A stretch of 14,649 nucleotides of DNA from Leptospiraceae bacterium. Its GTDB lineage: Bacteria; Spirochaetota; Leptospiria; Turneriellales; Turneriellaceae. The translations under genes were made by a program, and so were the position numbers. The notes beneath the pieces are model-generated. The model did no database searches. It was not told the DNA's origin and saw only the letters and a list, made by a program, of their open reading frames with translations. Location: the NCBI GenBank assembly GCA_025057195.1, contig JANWWX010000008.1, positions 1-14,649 of the forward strand, given 5' to 3'. This document shows, one piece after another, positions 1 to 9,324 of this stretch. How positions within the stretch are numbered: position 1 is the stretch's first letter; each line of letters opens with the position of its first letter.

Positions 1-43
1 ACAGTTAGGATTGCCAGCTTCCAACCATAACACAATCTGGCCC

Positions 44-424
44 ATGCGCCGGCTATTGTGCGTTTTGATTTTCGTTTGGCCACAGTATGCTGTCGAGGTG
101 AATCCCGGCTATAGCGGGGAGGAGCGCACTCCTCCACAGGAATCCCCCTTGCGGCGCGGCGAGATTGTGTTTTTTATTTCGTATCCTTTCACTTTTGCCG
201 GAAGCCTTTTGGGCTATAACCTGGCTGCGGCGGCGATCGAAACTCTCGACAAAGGCCGTTCTACTTTTTCGCCGAGTGGGGCTGGCTTTTTTGGCCTGGT
301 CGCTGCCACCGCTGCATTTTTAAGTTTTGGCATTGCACTCGATGATTACTACGCAGTGCAGGCGGCCATGCGCAACGATGCCGGTGGCAGTTTCTCATAT
401 CTCGAGTTCCGCTACCGCTTCTGA
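44..424 (+). CDS. Small exported/membrane protein, function unknown
   Basis: I do not recognise this protein. From ATG 44 it is 126 residues. It starts with two Arg and a hydrophobic stretch (about residues 4-13, LLCVLIFVW), which looks like a signal peptide or anchor. Two further hydrophobic stretches follow, at about 41-64 and 77-99, joined by a polar loop. The last ten residues (SYLEFRYRF end) alternate aromatic and polar residues and finish in Phe, as outer-membrane barrel strands often do, but 126 residues is very small for a barrel. The start is uncertain. The frame stays open to the left edge, and a TTG at 11 directly follows AGGA with no spacing, so the gene could begin at 11 or before the window. 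ATG 44 is chosen because it places the signal-like segment at the N-terminus. No clear ribosome binding site precedes it. Confidence 0.6.
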   Translation: MRRLLCVLIFVWPQYAVEVNPGYSGEERTPPQESPLRRGEIVFFISYPFTFAGSLLGYNLAAAAIETLDKGRSTFSPSGAGFFGLVAATAAFLSFGIALDDYYAVQAAMRNDAGGSFSYLEFRYRF

Positions 425-452
425 ACCCAGCAAAAGTTGTCTTTGGAAAACT

Positions 453-523
453 AACTGTGCAGAGCGGCACAGCGTGGCAGCATAGCTTTATCTTCCATGT
501 GTTAGGTGGCTCTGCAGTTTTTT
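453..523 (+). terminator. Possible intrinsic terminator or structured 3' element
   Basis: AACTG-TG-CAGAGC (453-465) is complementary to GCTCTGCAGTT (509-519) except for a two-base bulge, and CAC (468-470) can extend the pairing with GTG (506-508). Six Ts (518-523) follow directly. The loop is about 35-40 bases, long for a Rho-independent terminator. A competing small hairpin, CTGTGC (455-460) with GCACAG (467-472), uses the same left arm. The position, just after the gene ending at 424, suits a terminator. Confidence 0.35.
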
Positions 524-551
524 CTCGCCAAGGCTTTGTGCTAGCCCCCAA

Positions 552-581
552 TTGTAACCACCCAAGCAAGGGTTGTATATA
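552..581 (+). promoter_or_regulatory. Candidate sigma70-type promoter for the gene at 644
   Basis: TTGTAA (552-557) and TATATA (576-581) are spaced 18 bases apart. The surroundings turn sharply AT-rich (575-632) compared with the neighbouring coding sequence. A transcript would start near 588 and carry a leader of about 55 bases. The leader contains AGAAAA (601-606) and TTTTCT (615-620), which could pair weakly. This is pattern matching only. Confidence 0.35.
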
Positions 582-643
582 AAATTTTTCAAAAAAAGTG
601 AGAAAAATCCGCAATTTTCTGGTATTTAATATATAGAGGGACT

Positions 644-1105
644 ATGGACGAAAAACGGAAAACTAGCATTTCTTTGCCGGCGCCGGCGGAAAATCTTTGT
701 GCCAAACACTATGCCACCGTCATGGCCAACTTGGCATTTTACCTGCGCTATTTGCGCCGGCACCAGCCATCCCGGCAAAAACTCCGCACCCACAACGATG
801 GCAGCGAGGGGATTATCATTGTGCAGGTTTACTGGGATATGGAGACCTATAATGCGCTGCATAGCCTGGCTTTTGCCCTGCGCTGGTCGGTGTCGTACCT
901 CATTTGCGTGATGCTGATGCTTGCCGAGGATGGTATTTTACCGGGGGCGGAGGGTCTGGATCCCGAAGACCGGGGACTGCCATTCAGTAATTGCGATATG
1001 AAAGTCAAAATGTGGGGCGCTGCCGGGTATATTTACACAGAATTTTTCCTTTTTTCATCTTCCAAACCACCCAACACTACCAAGCCAGCGGCACATAAAC
1101 GGTAG
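644..1105 (+). CDS. Ribbon-helix-helix-like small protein, DUF1564-like
   Basis: This 153-residue protein has no signal peptide. ATG 644 is preceded by AGAGGG (635-640), a good though close ribosome binding site. Residues about 57-94 have the layout of a ribbon-helix-helix DNA-binding fold: a strand with alternating hydrophobics (IIIVQVYW), a helix (DMETYNALHSLAFALRW), then SVSYLI leading into a second hydrophobic helix. The preceding basic segment (YLRRHQPSRQKLRT) and the overall layout recall DUF1564, a family known from Leptospira. I give that as resemblance, not proof. The last 30 or so residues, rich in Phe, Ser, Pro and Lys, look disordered. The gene stands alone. No toxin gene follows, so an antitoxin role is unsupported. 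If the fold is right, the likely job is binding DNA, perhaps near its own AT-rich promoter region. Confidence 0.7.
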   Translation: MDEKRKTSISLPAPAENLCAKHYATVMANLAFYLRYLRRHQPSRQKLRTHNDGSEGIIIVQVYWDMETYNALHSLAFALRWSVSYLICVMLMLAEDGILPGAEGLDPEDRGLPFSNCDMKVKMWGAAGYIYTEFFLFSSSKPPNTTKPAAHKR

Positions 1106-1151
1106 AGAATAGCAATTCTACATTTCCTGATAGGGGCAGCCCAGACGGTTT

Positions 1152-1172
1152 GCACCACCAATCGTTGGGTGC
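1152..1172. other. Small hairpin between the DUF1564-like gene and tldD
   Basis: GCAC-CA-CCAA (1152-1161) pairs with TTGG-GTGC (1165-1172) with a two-base bulge and a three-base loop. No T-run follows, so it is not a convincing intrinsic terminator. The rest of the 119-base gap shows only weak promoter-like hexamers. The short AGAAT/ATTCT arms near 1106-1118 are too small to interpret. Confidence 0.25.
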
Positions 1173-1224
1173 TTACACAACCACTAAAAACATGACACAA
1201 TAACGAGCAATAGGAAATTAGGCT

Positions 1225-2607
1225 GTGGACCAACAGATTACCCCAGAATTTTTAGAACAGGTGATTCACCCGCTGGCAAAACGCTATCCCTTTGCGCGCG
1301 CGTTTTTCCTCGAAACCAGCGGCCTGAGCGTGACCAGCAATCTCCGCCAGACTTTCATTGAACCATTGCCAAAAGAACGGGGCATCGCCATTAGCATCCT
1401 TGCCCATGGGATTCTTTACGAAGGCTCCTCGGTGGTGCATAGCAAACGCGACGTGTGGCACACACTCGAGCGGCTTGAGTCCACAATTGCACATCACCGG
1501 CGGCACGGTGGAATGGAACTTTTGCCCGAACCAGCGCTGCGCCAGAGCTGGCAGTTGCCCGCAAAGCCAGCAATTTCGGCAGCACAGGCCACTGACCATG
1601 CTCGGGAAATAGCCCACCGCATCCGCGAGCGCAATCCCCATGTCGCGATGGCTTCGGTGCGGTACCGCCAGGTGGCAACACGGGAAATTTACGTGAGCTT
1701 CCAGCGCTCCCTGAGCCAAGAGCTTTCGCGCTTTGAGGCAATCTATTCGGCGGTGCTTAAAGATGAGAACACACGAACCACTGCACAGATCTACGACGGT
1801 TTTAGCCGGCAGGGTTCTTGGGAGCTCATGGATGCGCATTGGGATTTGATCGATGCGATGCTCCACGATGGGGAGCGAATCCTCGGTGCACCGCGGCTGG
1901 CGCCAGGATTTTATGACTGTATTTTTACACCGTCGCTGGCGGGGATTCTGGCACACGAGGCCTTTGGCCATGGCACCGAAGCTGATACCATGCGCAAAGG
2001 CCGTGCCCGCGGCACGCACTATTTAGGCCAGAAAGTCGCAAGCGAAAAGGTCTCCATTTGCGATTCGCCGGCACTCGCTGGGGCAGCCGCAAGTTTTTAT
2101 TTTGACCACGAGGGGGAACCTGCCAGCGAGACCATGATTGTCAAAAACGGCATCCTCACGCAACCGATGGCCGACCACCTGAGCGCATCCCTCATGGGGA
2201 TTAAGCGTACCCCCAACGGCAGGCGGCAAAGTTTTGACCATAAGGTCTATACCCGCATGACCAATACCTATTTTCTCCCGGGTGAAGATACACTCGAGGA
2301 CATGATCGCCTCAATTCAGGATGGCTATTTCATCGACCGTGCCACCAATGGCATGGAAGATCCCAAAAGTTGGGGAATCCAGTTGGAGGCATTGGTCGCG
2401 CGCCGCATCCACAACGGCCAGCTCACCGATGAGTACTTCTCGCCAGTGATTGTGACGGGTTATGTCCCTGACCTTTTGCGGTCGATCTCGATGGTGTCGC
2501 GCGAATTTGCCATCAACGGCCTTGGTATGTGCGGTAAAGGCTACAAAGAGTGGGTCAAGGTCACCGACGGCGGCCCATACCTGAAACTACGTGCCCGCTT
2601 GGCTTGA
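1225..2607 (+). CDS. tldD: Metalloprotease TldD
   Basis: This is the zinc metallopeptidase subunit of the TldD/TldE(PmbA) system. In studied bacteria the pair cleaves unfolded peptides and matures some modified peptides, with TldD carrying the active site and TldE as inactive partner. The 460 residues are slightly short for the family. The metal site is clear: HEAFGHGTEAD at 244-254 is the HExxxH motif (His244, Glu245, His249), and the C-terminal GMCGKGYKEW gives Cys436, the expected third zinc ligand. RMTNTY (344-349) is the conserved substrate-groove segment. The start is GTG 1225, with TAGGA (1211-1215) nine bases upstream. The stop overlaps the end of the convergent HD-domain gene by 21 bases. 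No tldE lies in the window, so the partner must be elsewhere or absent. Confidence 0.93.
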   Translation: MDQQITPEFLEQVIHPLAKRYPFARAFFLETSGLSVTSNLRQTFIEPLPKERGIAISILAHGILYEGSSVVHSKRDVWHTLERLESTIAHHRRHGGMELLPEPALRQSWQLPAKPAISAAQATDHAREIAHRIRERNPHVAMASVRYRQVATREIYVSFQRSLSQELSRFEAIYSAVLKDENTRTTAQIYDGFSRQGSWELMDAHWDLIDAMLHDGERILGAPRLAPGFYDCIFTPSLAGILAHEAFGHGTEADTMRKGRARGTHYLGQKVASEKVSICDSPALAGAAASFYFDHEGEPASETMIVKNGILTQPMADHLSASLMGIKRTPNGRRQSFDHKVYTRMTNTYFLPGEDTLEDMIASIQDGYFIDRATNGMEDPKSWGIQLEALVARRIHNGQLTDEYFSPVIVTGYVPDLLRSISMVSREFAINGLGMCGKGYKEWVKVTDGGPYLKLRARLA

Positions 2608-3885
2608 AAATTGGCTGAGCCAGCGATCGGCGTCCAACTCTTCATCAATGCCTTTGGGTAAGCGCGTGGCCAGCTGGCATTTGCCATAACGCCCTGGCAT
2701 GGCGAATTCTCCAGGACGACCTGGCAGGCGGATTGTACGCAGGATTTCAAGCGGCAATTGGGGATCGTAGAGTTCACAGGATTTGACATGGTGCAGGCAC
2801 ATGACCCGGGTGCAGTATGGTGTGGGGTATGCCACCGCCGATGGCCGGAATAGGCACTGGCTTTCGACCACACCAATTTGGTAACCGTAGTGCATCACGG
2901 CGAAGAGCTTTTTCCAGACCCGGGCGGCAATTTGGCGGAACTGTGGGTGAAACCTACCCTGGCCAAAGGCACGCCCCAAATCATAAAATAGCATTTGGGC
3001 ATAATCCAGCGACGGGTTTTTGGTGTATTGTGAGCGCAGCTGGACAAACATGTACTCGCTCAGCGCTACTGCCTCAAGGGCCACACTGTTTGCCGCAAGC
3101 GGTTCGGCACTTTCTGGAGCATAGGGAGTATCACGCCGGTGGTGGTGCGCAATTATATTGGCCACAGCCTCTGGCAGCGCGGGGATTGTGCTTTTGGCAA
3201 GTTCGGCGCTCTTTTGCGCATGTTCGCTTTCTGCTTTTTCGATATCTTCCAGTAGGAAGTCCTCGTTGCCGGCCAAGCTCAGGTCGTGCAACAAACCTGC
3301 AAAGATCGCATTGCGGATGACCTCGCGTGGGTTTTTGACTGCAAACTGGTTGCAATACTGCTCGGCAAGCCCGCCAGCAACTAATGCGACCTCCCCTAAA
3401 TGGGGCAAGATCGGATCATCAGCCTGGTCCAGCCGCAAAAAGACTGGCAACACGTCCTGGCGCTCAAGCAGCGCGAGGAGTAAAGACTCTATGTTGGTGC
3501 GGGAAAGTTCGACCAGAGCCTGCGCAATGTGGAAGCGGCCAGGTTCCAGGCAACGCAGCAGCTTAGGCCGTATTTTTTGGCTGATGGCTTGGAAAAGCTT
3601 TTGTGTGCCAGCAATGACAATTTTTTCGTTAAGATTTTTATTGTCATAAAACTGCTGGAGGCTTTTGATTAGGCCGGGACGCAGGTGTACCCCTTTTTGC
3701 ACCAATTTGGCACCAGAGGAGTCGAGCACGGGTTCTGCAAACTCAATTAGATTAGGCTCACCCAGGTAGTGCACAAAATCGAGGAATTCGGGATAACTCG
3801 AAAAGGTAAATCCTGTTGCTGCAGTCTTAGGGTCTTTTTGTGCCCCATCGGCACTTTCTTCTGCTGGTTTTGGCTCTTCTGCCAC
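2587..3885 (-). CDS. Degenerate HD/HD-GYP-like domain protein
   Basis: This 432-residue cytoplasmic protein has no membrane segment. The central part resembles an HD or HD-GYP phosphohydrolase: GLLHDLS holds the HD pair (His200-Asp201), EHAQKSAELA (His222) matches the HPxxG region, and HHHRRDTPY (247-255) sits where HD-GYP proteins have HHExxDGxGYP. The GYP residues are lost. Cyclic-di-GMP hydrolysis is therefore doubtful, and a binding or other phosphohydrolase role is possible. The first 110 residues and the last 110 match nothing I recognise. The C-terminal part has a Cys/His cluster at 358-370 (CTRVMCLHHVKSC). The GTG start lies one codon after the rlmN stop and in the same frame, so translation is probably coupled. 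It is the third gene of the leuB-rlmN operon, and its 3' end overlaps tldD. Confidence 0.82.
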   Translation of the reverse strand: MAEEPKPAEESADGAQKDPKTAATGFTFSSYPEFLDFVHYLGEPNLIEFAEPVLDSSGAKLVQKGVHLRPGLIKSLQQFYDNKNLNEKIVIAGTQKLFQAISQKIRPKLLRCLEPGRFHIAQALVELSRTNIESLLLALLERQDVLPVFLRLDQADDPILPHLGEVALVAGGLAEQYCNQFAVKNPREVIRNAIFAGLLHDLSLAGNEDFLLEDIEKAESEHAQKSAELAKSTIPALPEAVANIIAHHHRRDTPYAPESAEPLAANSVALEAVALSEYMFVQLRSQYTKNPSLDYAQMLFYDLGRAFGQGRFHPQFRQIAARVWKKLFAVMHYGYQIGVVESQCLFRPSAVAYPTPYCTRVMCLHHVKSCELYDPQLPLEILRTIRLPGRPGEFAMPGRYGKCQLATRLPKGIDEELDADRWLSQFSSQAGT

Positions 3886-3888
3886 CGC

Positions 3889-6141
<2,253 letters not shown>

Positions 6142-8586
6142 ATGATGAGGACACGTTATCTCTTGGGATTGTCCCTACTTTTGGGCTTGGCAGCACCACT
6201 TTTTGCCAGCGAAGCCGATTTGAAAATACCGGATCTTTCGGGAAAAACCTTTCTCAACGCCTTTGACGGCCGCACGCTACTCCTGCTTGGGCTTGGGGTA
6301 TGCTTGGTTGGTTTAATTTTCGGCCTGGTCGAATTCTTTGGCCTCCGCAAGTTGCCGGTGCACCGAGTCATGCGGGAAATTTCCGAACTCATCTACGAAA
6401 CCTGCAAGACGTACATGATCACGCAGGGCAAATTCCTGGTCATCCTTTGGCTTTTCATCGCCGCGATCATGGTTTATTACTTTGGCTTCCTTGCCGCCAG
6501 CGGCACCGACGCAGCAGGCCAAGCAGTCCATGGCTATGGTGTGGCTAAGGTTTTGGCGATCTTGGCCTGCTCGGTCATCGGCATTGGCGGCAGCTACGGC
6601 GTGGCCTGGTTTGGCATCCGCATCAATACCTATGCCAACTCGCGCGCAGCGTTTGCCTCACTCAAAGGCAAGCCTTACGAGACCTATGCGATCCCGCTAC
6701 GTGCCGGAATGTCGATTGGCATGCTGCTCATCTCTGTCGAGCTCGTGCTGATGCTCGCCATTTTGCTATTTATCCCGGCTGATTTCGCCGGCCCGTGCTT
6801 CATTGGTTTCGCCATTGGGGAATCCCTCGGTGCGGCAGCGTTGCGCATCGCCGGTGGGATTTTTACCAAAATCGCCGACATCGGCTCCGACCTGATGAAA
6901 ATCGTATTCAAAATTAAAGAAGATGATGCGCGCAATCCCGGTGTCATTGCCGACTGCACTGGCGACAATGCTGGCGATTCGATCGGCCCCACTGCCGACG
7001 GCTTTGAAACCTATGGTGTCACCGGCGTAGCACTGATTTCGCTCATCCTCCTTGCGGTCAATCCGACAGCCCAGGTACCGCTTTTGGTATGGATCTTCGC
7101 CATGCGCATCATGATGATTGTCGCCTCGCTGGGTTCTTACTATCTCAATGGACTGATTGCCGGTGCGCGCTATAAAAAAGCCGATGAATTCAATTTCGAG
7201 ATCCCGCTCACCTCACTGGTCTGGATCACTTCGGCGGTTTCCGTCGGGCTGACATATCTCGTGTCCTACCTACTCATTGCCGATTTGGGCGATGGCACGC
7301 TTTGGCATAAACTCGCCACCATCATCAGCTGCGGCACGATTGCGGGAGCCATCATTCCCGAACTGGTCAAGGTATTCACCTCGACCGAATCGGGCCATGT
7401 GCACGAAGTGGTCACTGCCTCCAAGCAGGGTGGTGCCTCACTCAACATCCTGTCCGGCATGACCGCCGGAAACTTTTCCGGCTATTGGATGGGCATCATC
7501 ATCGTCGGACTGATGAGTGTAGCATACTATTTCGCGGTGCAGGGGCTCGGTGCGCTGATGGGGGAATACGCCGTTCCTGTTTTTGCCTTTGGCCTGGTGG
7601 CCTTTGGCTTTTTGGGCATGGGGCCAGTGACAATTGCGGTGGATTCGTACGGCCCCGTCACCGACAACGCGCAATCGGTGTATGAACTCTCGCTGATTGA
7701 AAATGTCCCCAACGTAAAGCAAGAGATAAAAAACGAATTCGGCTTTGAACCCAACTTCGACAAAGCCAAGCACTATCTGGAAGCCAACGATAGCGCAGGC
7801 AATACATTTAAGGCAACCGCCAAGCCGGTGTTGATCGGCACTGCGGTCGTGGGTGCAACCGCGATGGTCTTTTCGATCATCATCATGCTCACCAATAATT
7901 TCAAAAATGTGCAATCGCTGGCAAACCTCTCCCTGCTCCATGCGCCGTTCTTGCTTGGCCTCATCACTGGTGGTGCTGTCATCTATTGGTTCACTGGCGC
8001 TTCCACTCAAGCCGTGACCACTGGCGCCTACCGTGCAGTCGAATTCATCAAGGCCAACATCAAACTGGAGGGCACCGAGAAGGCATCCATCAAAGACTCC
8101 AAGCGCGTGGTCGAAATCTGCACGCAGTATGCCCAGCGCGGGATGTTCAACATCTTCTTGGGCGTCTTTTTTAGCACCCTTGCCTTTGCCTTTATCAACG
8201 AATACTTCTTTATTGGCTATTTGATTTCGATTGCGATCTTTGGCCTGTACCAGGCGATTTTTATGGCCAATGCCGGCGGTGCTTGGGACAATGCCAAGAA
8301 GTTAGTCGAGGTCGAGCTCAAACAGAAGGCAACAGAGCTGCATGCAGCCACCGTTGTCGGCGACACCGTAGGCGACCCATTCAAAGACACGTCATCGGTG
8401 GCCATGAACCCGATCATCAAATTCACCACGCTCTTTGGCCTTTTGGCAGTGGAACTTGCCGTCGAGATGAAAGGGGGTGCGGCTGTGGCACGCAATGTGC
8501 TCGCAATCGTGTTCTTCACGCTCAGTTTGTATTTTATCTGGCGTTCGTTCTACAAAATGCGTATTCAAGAAGGCAAAGCAGCATAA
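6142..8586 (+). CDS. hppA: Membrane-bound proton-pumping pyrophosphatase (divergent type)
   Basis: This integral membrane pump couples hydrolysis of pyrophosphate to ion export. It has 814 residues, longer than the common 670-770, with many hydrophobic segments spread over the whole length. Residues 1-24 look like a signal peptide (MMRTRYLLGLSLLLGL, then FAS before EAD). The pyrophosphate site is present but altered: EDDARNPGVIAD (260-271) and GDNAGDS (274-280) match the family, whereas the usual GADLVGKVE reads GSDLMKIVF, and AGMxADLFESY reads GPTADGFETY. GPVTDNA (504-510), GGAWDNAKK (712-720) and GDTVGDPFKDTS (740-751) are canonical. GNTFKA (553-558) places Lys557 where potassium-independent H+ pumps have Lys and potassium-dependent ones have Ala. 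About 17 extra residues lie before it (around 522-545). It is monocistronic, with its own terminator. Confidence 0.92.
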   Translation: MMRTRYLLGLSLLLGLAAPLFASEADLKIPDLSGKTFLNAFDGRTLLLLGLGVCLVGLIFGLVEFFGLRKLPVHRVMREISELIYETCKTYMITQGKFLVILWLFIAAIMVYYFGFLAASGTDAAGQAVHGYGVAKVLAILACSVIGIGGSYGVAWFGIRINTYANSRAAFASLKGKPYETYAIPLRAGMSIGMLLISVELVLMLAILLFIPADFAGPCFIGFAIGESLGAAALRIAGGIFTKIADIGSDLMKIVFKIKEDDARNPGVIADCTGDNAGDSIGPTADGFETYGVTGVALISLILLAVNPTAQVPLLVWIFAMRIMMIVASLGSYYLNGLIAGARYKKADEFNFEIPLTSLVWITSAVSVGLTYLVSYLLIADLGDGTLWHKLATIISCGTIAGAIIPELVKVFTSTESGHVHEVVTASKQGGASLNILSGMTAGNFSGYWMGIIIVGLMSVAYYFAVQGLGALMGEYAVPVFAFGLVAFGFLGMGPVTIAVDSYGPVTDNAQSVYELSLIENVPNVKQEIKNEFGFEPNFDKAKHYLEANDSAGNTFKATAKPVLIGTAVVGATAMVFSIIIMLTNNFKNVQSLANLSLLHAPFLLGLITGGAVIYWFTGASTQAVTTGAYRAVEFIKANIKLEGTEKASIKDSKRVVEICTQYAQRGMFNIFLGVFFSTLAFAFINEYFFIGYLISIAIFGLYQAIFMANAGGAWDNAKKLVEVELKQKATELHAATVVGDTVGDPFKDTSSVAMNPIIKFTTLFGLLAVELAVEMKGGAAVARNVLAIVFFTLSLYFIWRSFYKMRIQEGKAA

Positions 8587-8608
8587 AGAGAAAACCGACT
8601 TTCTGTAG

Positions 8609-8640
8609 AAGGGCCTGCAAGCGCAGGCTCTTTTATTTAT
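8609..8640 (+). terminator. Intrinsic terminator after hppA
   Basis: GGGCCTGC (8611-8618) pairs with GCAGGCTC (8623-8630), with one G-T wobble and a four-base loop (AAGC). A8609-8610 can extend the stem into the following TTTTATTTATT. It lies 24 bases after the hppA stop. Read on the minus strand it ends in TTCT, so it could also weakly stop transcripts from the convergent gene ending at 8656. Confidence 0.88.
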
Positions 8641-8655
8641 TATGCTATTTATGGC

Positions 8656-9324
8656 TCATTCCAGCTTGCGCCCGGATTTGTCGTAACGCAATAACAAAAG
8701 GCGCAGCCGCGCCATGCGGCGTGTGTCCTTGCGGAAATTCACAGGATCACGCTGGTACTCCTGCCAAAGCCTTTCCAGCTCTTCTTTTTCACGGCTGACC
8801 TCGTCGCGCGCTGGCTCAGCCGCACCAGGTGATTCGGCTGGGGCGCGCGTTTTGATTTCAGGCTCTGAGGGTGTTGCTGCAGGCGCCTTGGCAGATGCTG
8901 GGCTATCCGTTCTTTCCGCAGCCTTCGGTTCCCTCTCTTTACTTTTGCTGGCTGGTTTTACTTGCCTGGGTGGCTGCTCCACGGGCGCTGCGCCTGTCGG
9001 TCCTGTGGTCTCGGGAACAGGTTCCTCAGGTGGTGTGGTGTCGGGAGCCAGTTCCGCAGGTGGCGGTTCGGATTTTTGCAGCTCTTGTTCATAATCGAGC
9101 TCCCACAAAAGGGGGATTGCCACAGCCACCAATAGCATCGCAGCGAGGCTGGCCAACCAATACGCTTTTCGCCGCGCCGGTGGCTGGACTTTCAGCGGTC
9201 TTTCCCAGCGCGGTGGCTCTGCGGCAATCTGGCGGTCGAGCGCGCTACGGATTTCAGCAAACTGGCGCCGCAAGAAAGCGTCGAATGCATCTTCGGGCTC
9301 GATGGGTGGTTTTTCGTCAGCCAA
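8656..9324 (-). CDS. Membrane-anchored Pro-rich protein, putative anti-sigma factor
   Basis: This 222-residue protein is directly downstream of, and overlaps by eight bases, an ECF sigma gene. That position is typical of the cognate anti-sigma factor, and the role is inferred mainly from it. It has an acidic-then-basic cytoplasmic N-terminus (1-53), one transmembrane segment (about 54-74), then a Pro/Ala/Glu-rich presumably periplasmic stretch (86-172). A charged helical tail follows (173-222: REKEELERLWQEYQRDP and an Arg/Leu-rich end). It lacks the HxxxCxxC zinc site of the common ZAS anti-sigma domain and contains no Cys at all. The start is TTG, supported by GGGAGGA six bases upstream. The Pro-rich part contains a ten-residue tandem repeat. 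No protease-cleavage site can be identified by eye. Confidence 0.8.
   Translation of the reverse strand: MADEKPPIEPEDAFDAFLRRQFAEIRSALDRQIAAEPPRWERPLKVQPPARRKAYWLASLAAMLLVAVAIPLLWELDYEQELQKSEPPPAELAPDTTPPEEPVPETTGPTGAAPVEQPPRQVKPASKSKEREPKAAERTDSPASAKAPAATPSEPEIKTRAPAESPGAAEPARDEVSREKEELERLWQEYQRDPVNFRKDTRRMARLRLLLLRYDKSGRKLE
9007..9066 (-). repeat. Two 30-base tandem repeats inside the anti-sigma candidate
   Basis: 9007-9036 and 9037-9066 agree at 23 of 30 positions, counted by hand. On the minus strand they encode two ten-residue units, PPPAELAPDT then TPPEEPVPET (about residues 87-106), just after the membrane segment. Units in phase with codons suggest expansion of a periplasmic spacer. 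Confidence 0.65.

Noticed and set aside
261..614. Minus-strand open frame across the first intergenic gap
   Set aside because: It covers the end of the exported-protein gene and the T-run hairpin. Composition is unlike the neighbouring genes and no start signal is evident.
1152..1172. Hairpin upstream of tldD as a terminator
   Set aside because: The stem is short and bulged and no T-run follows. Kept only as a low-confidence structural note.
1252..2019. Long minus-strand open frame (255 residues) opposite tldD
   Set aside because: It lies wholly inside tldD, which has clear family motifs. The translated product is Cys/His/Arg-rich without domain features.
7438..8010. Minus-strand open frame of 190 residues opposite hppA
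   Set aside because: Antisense shadow of a strongly conserved gene. Its His/Asp-rich product has no recognisable pattern and no ribosome site was seen.
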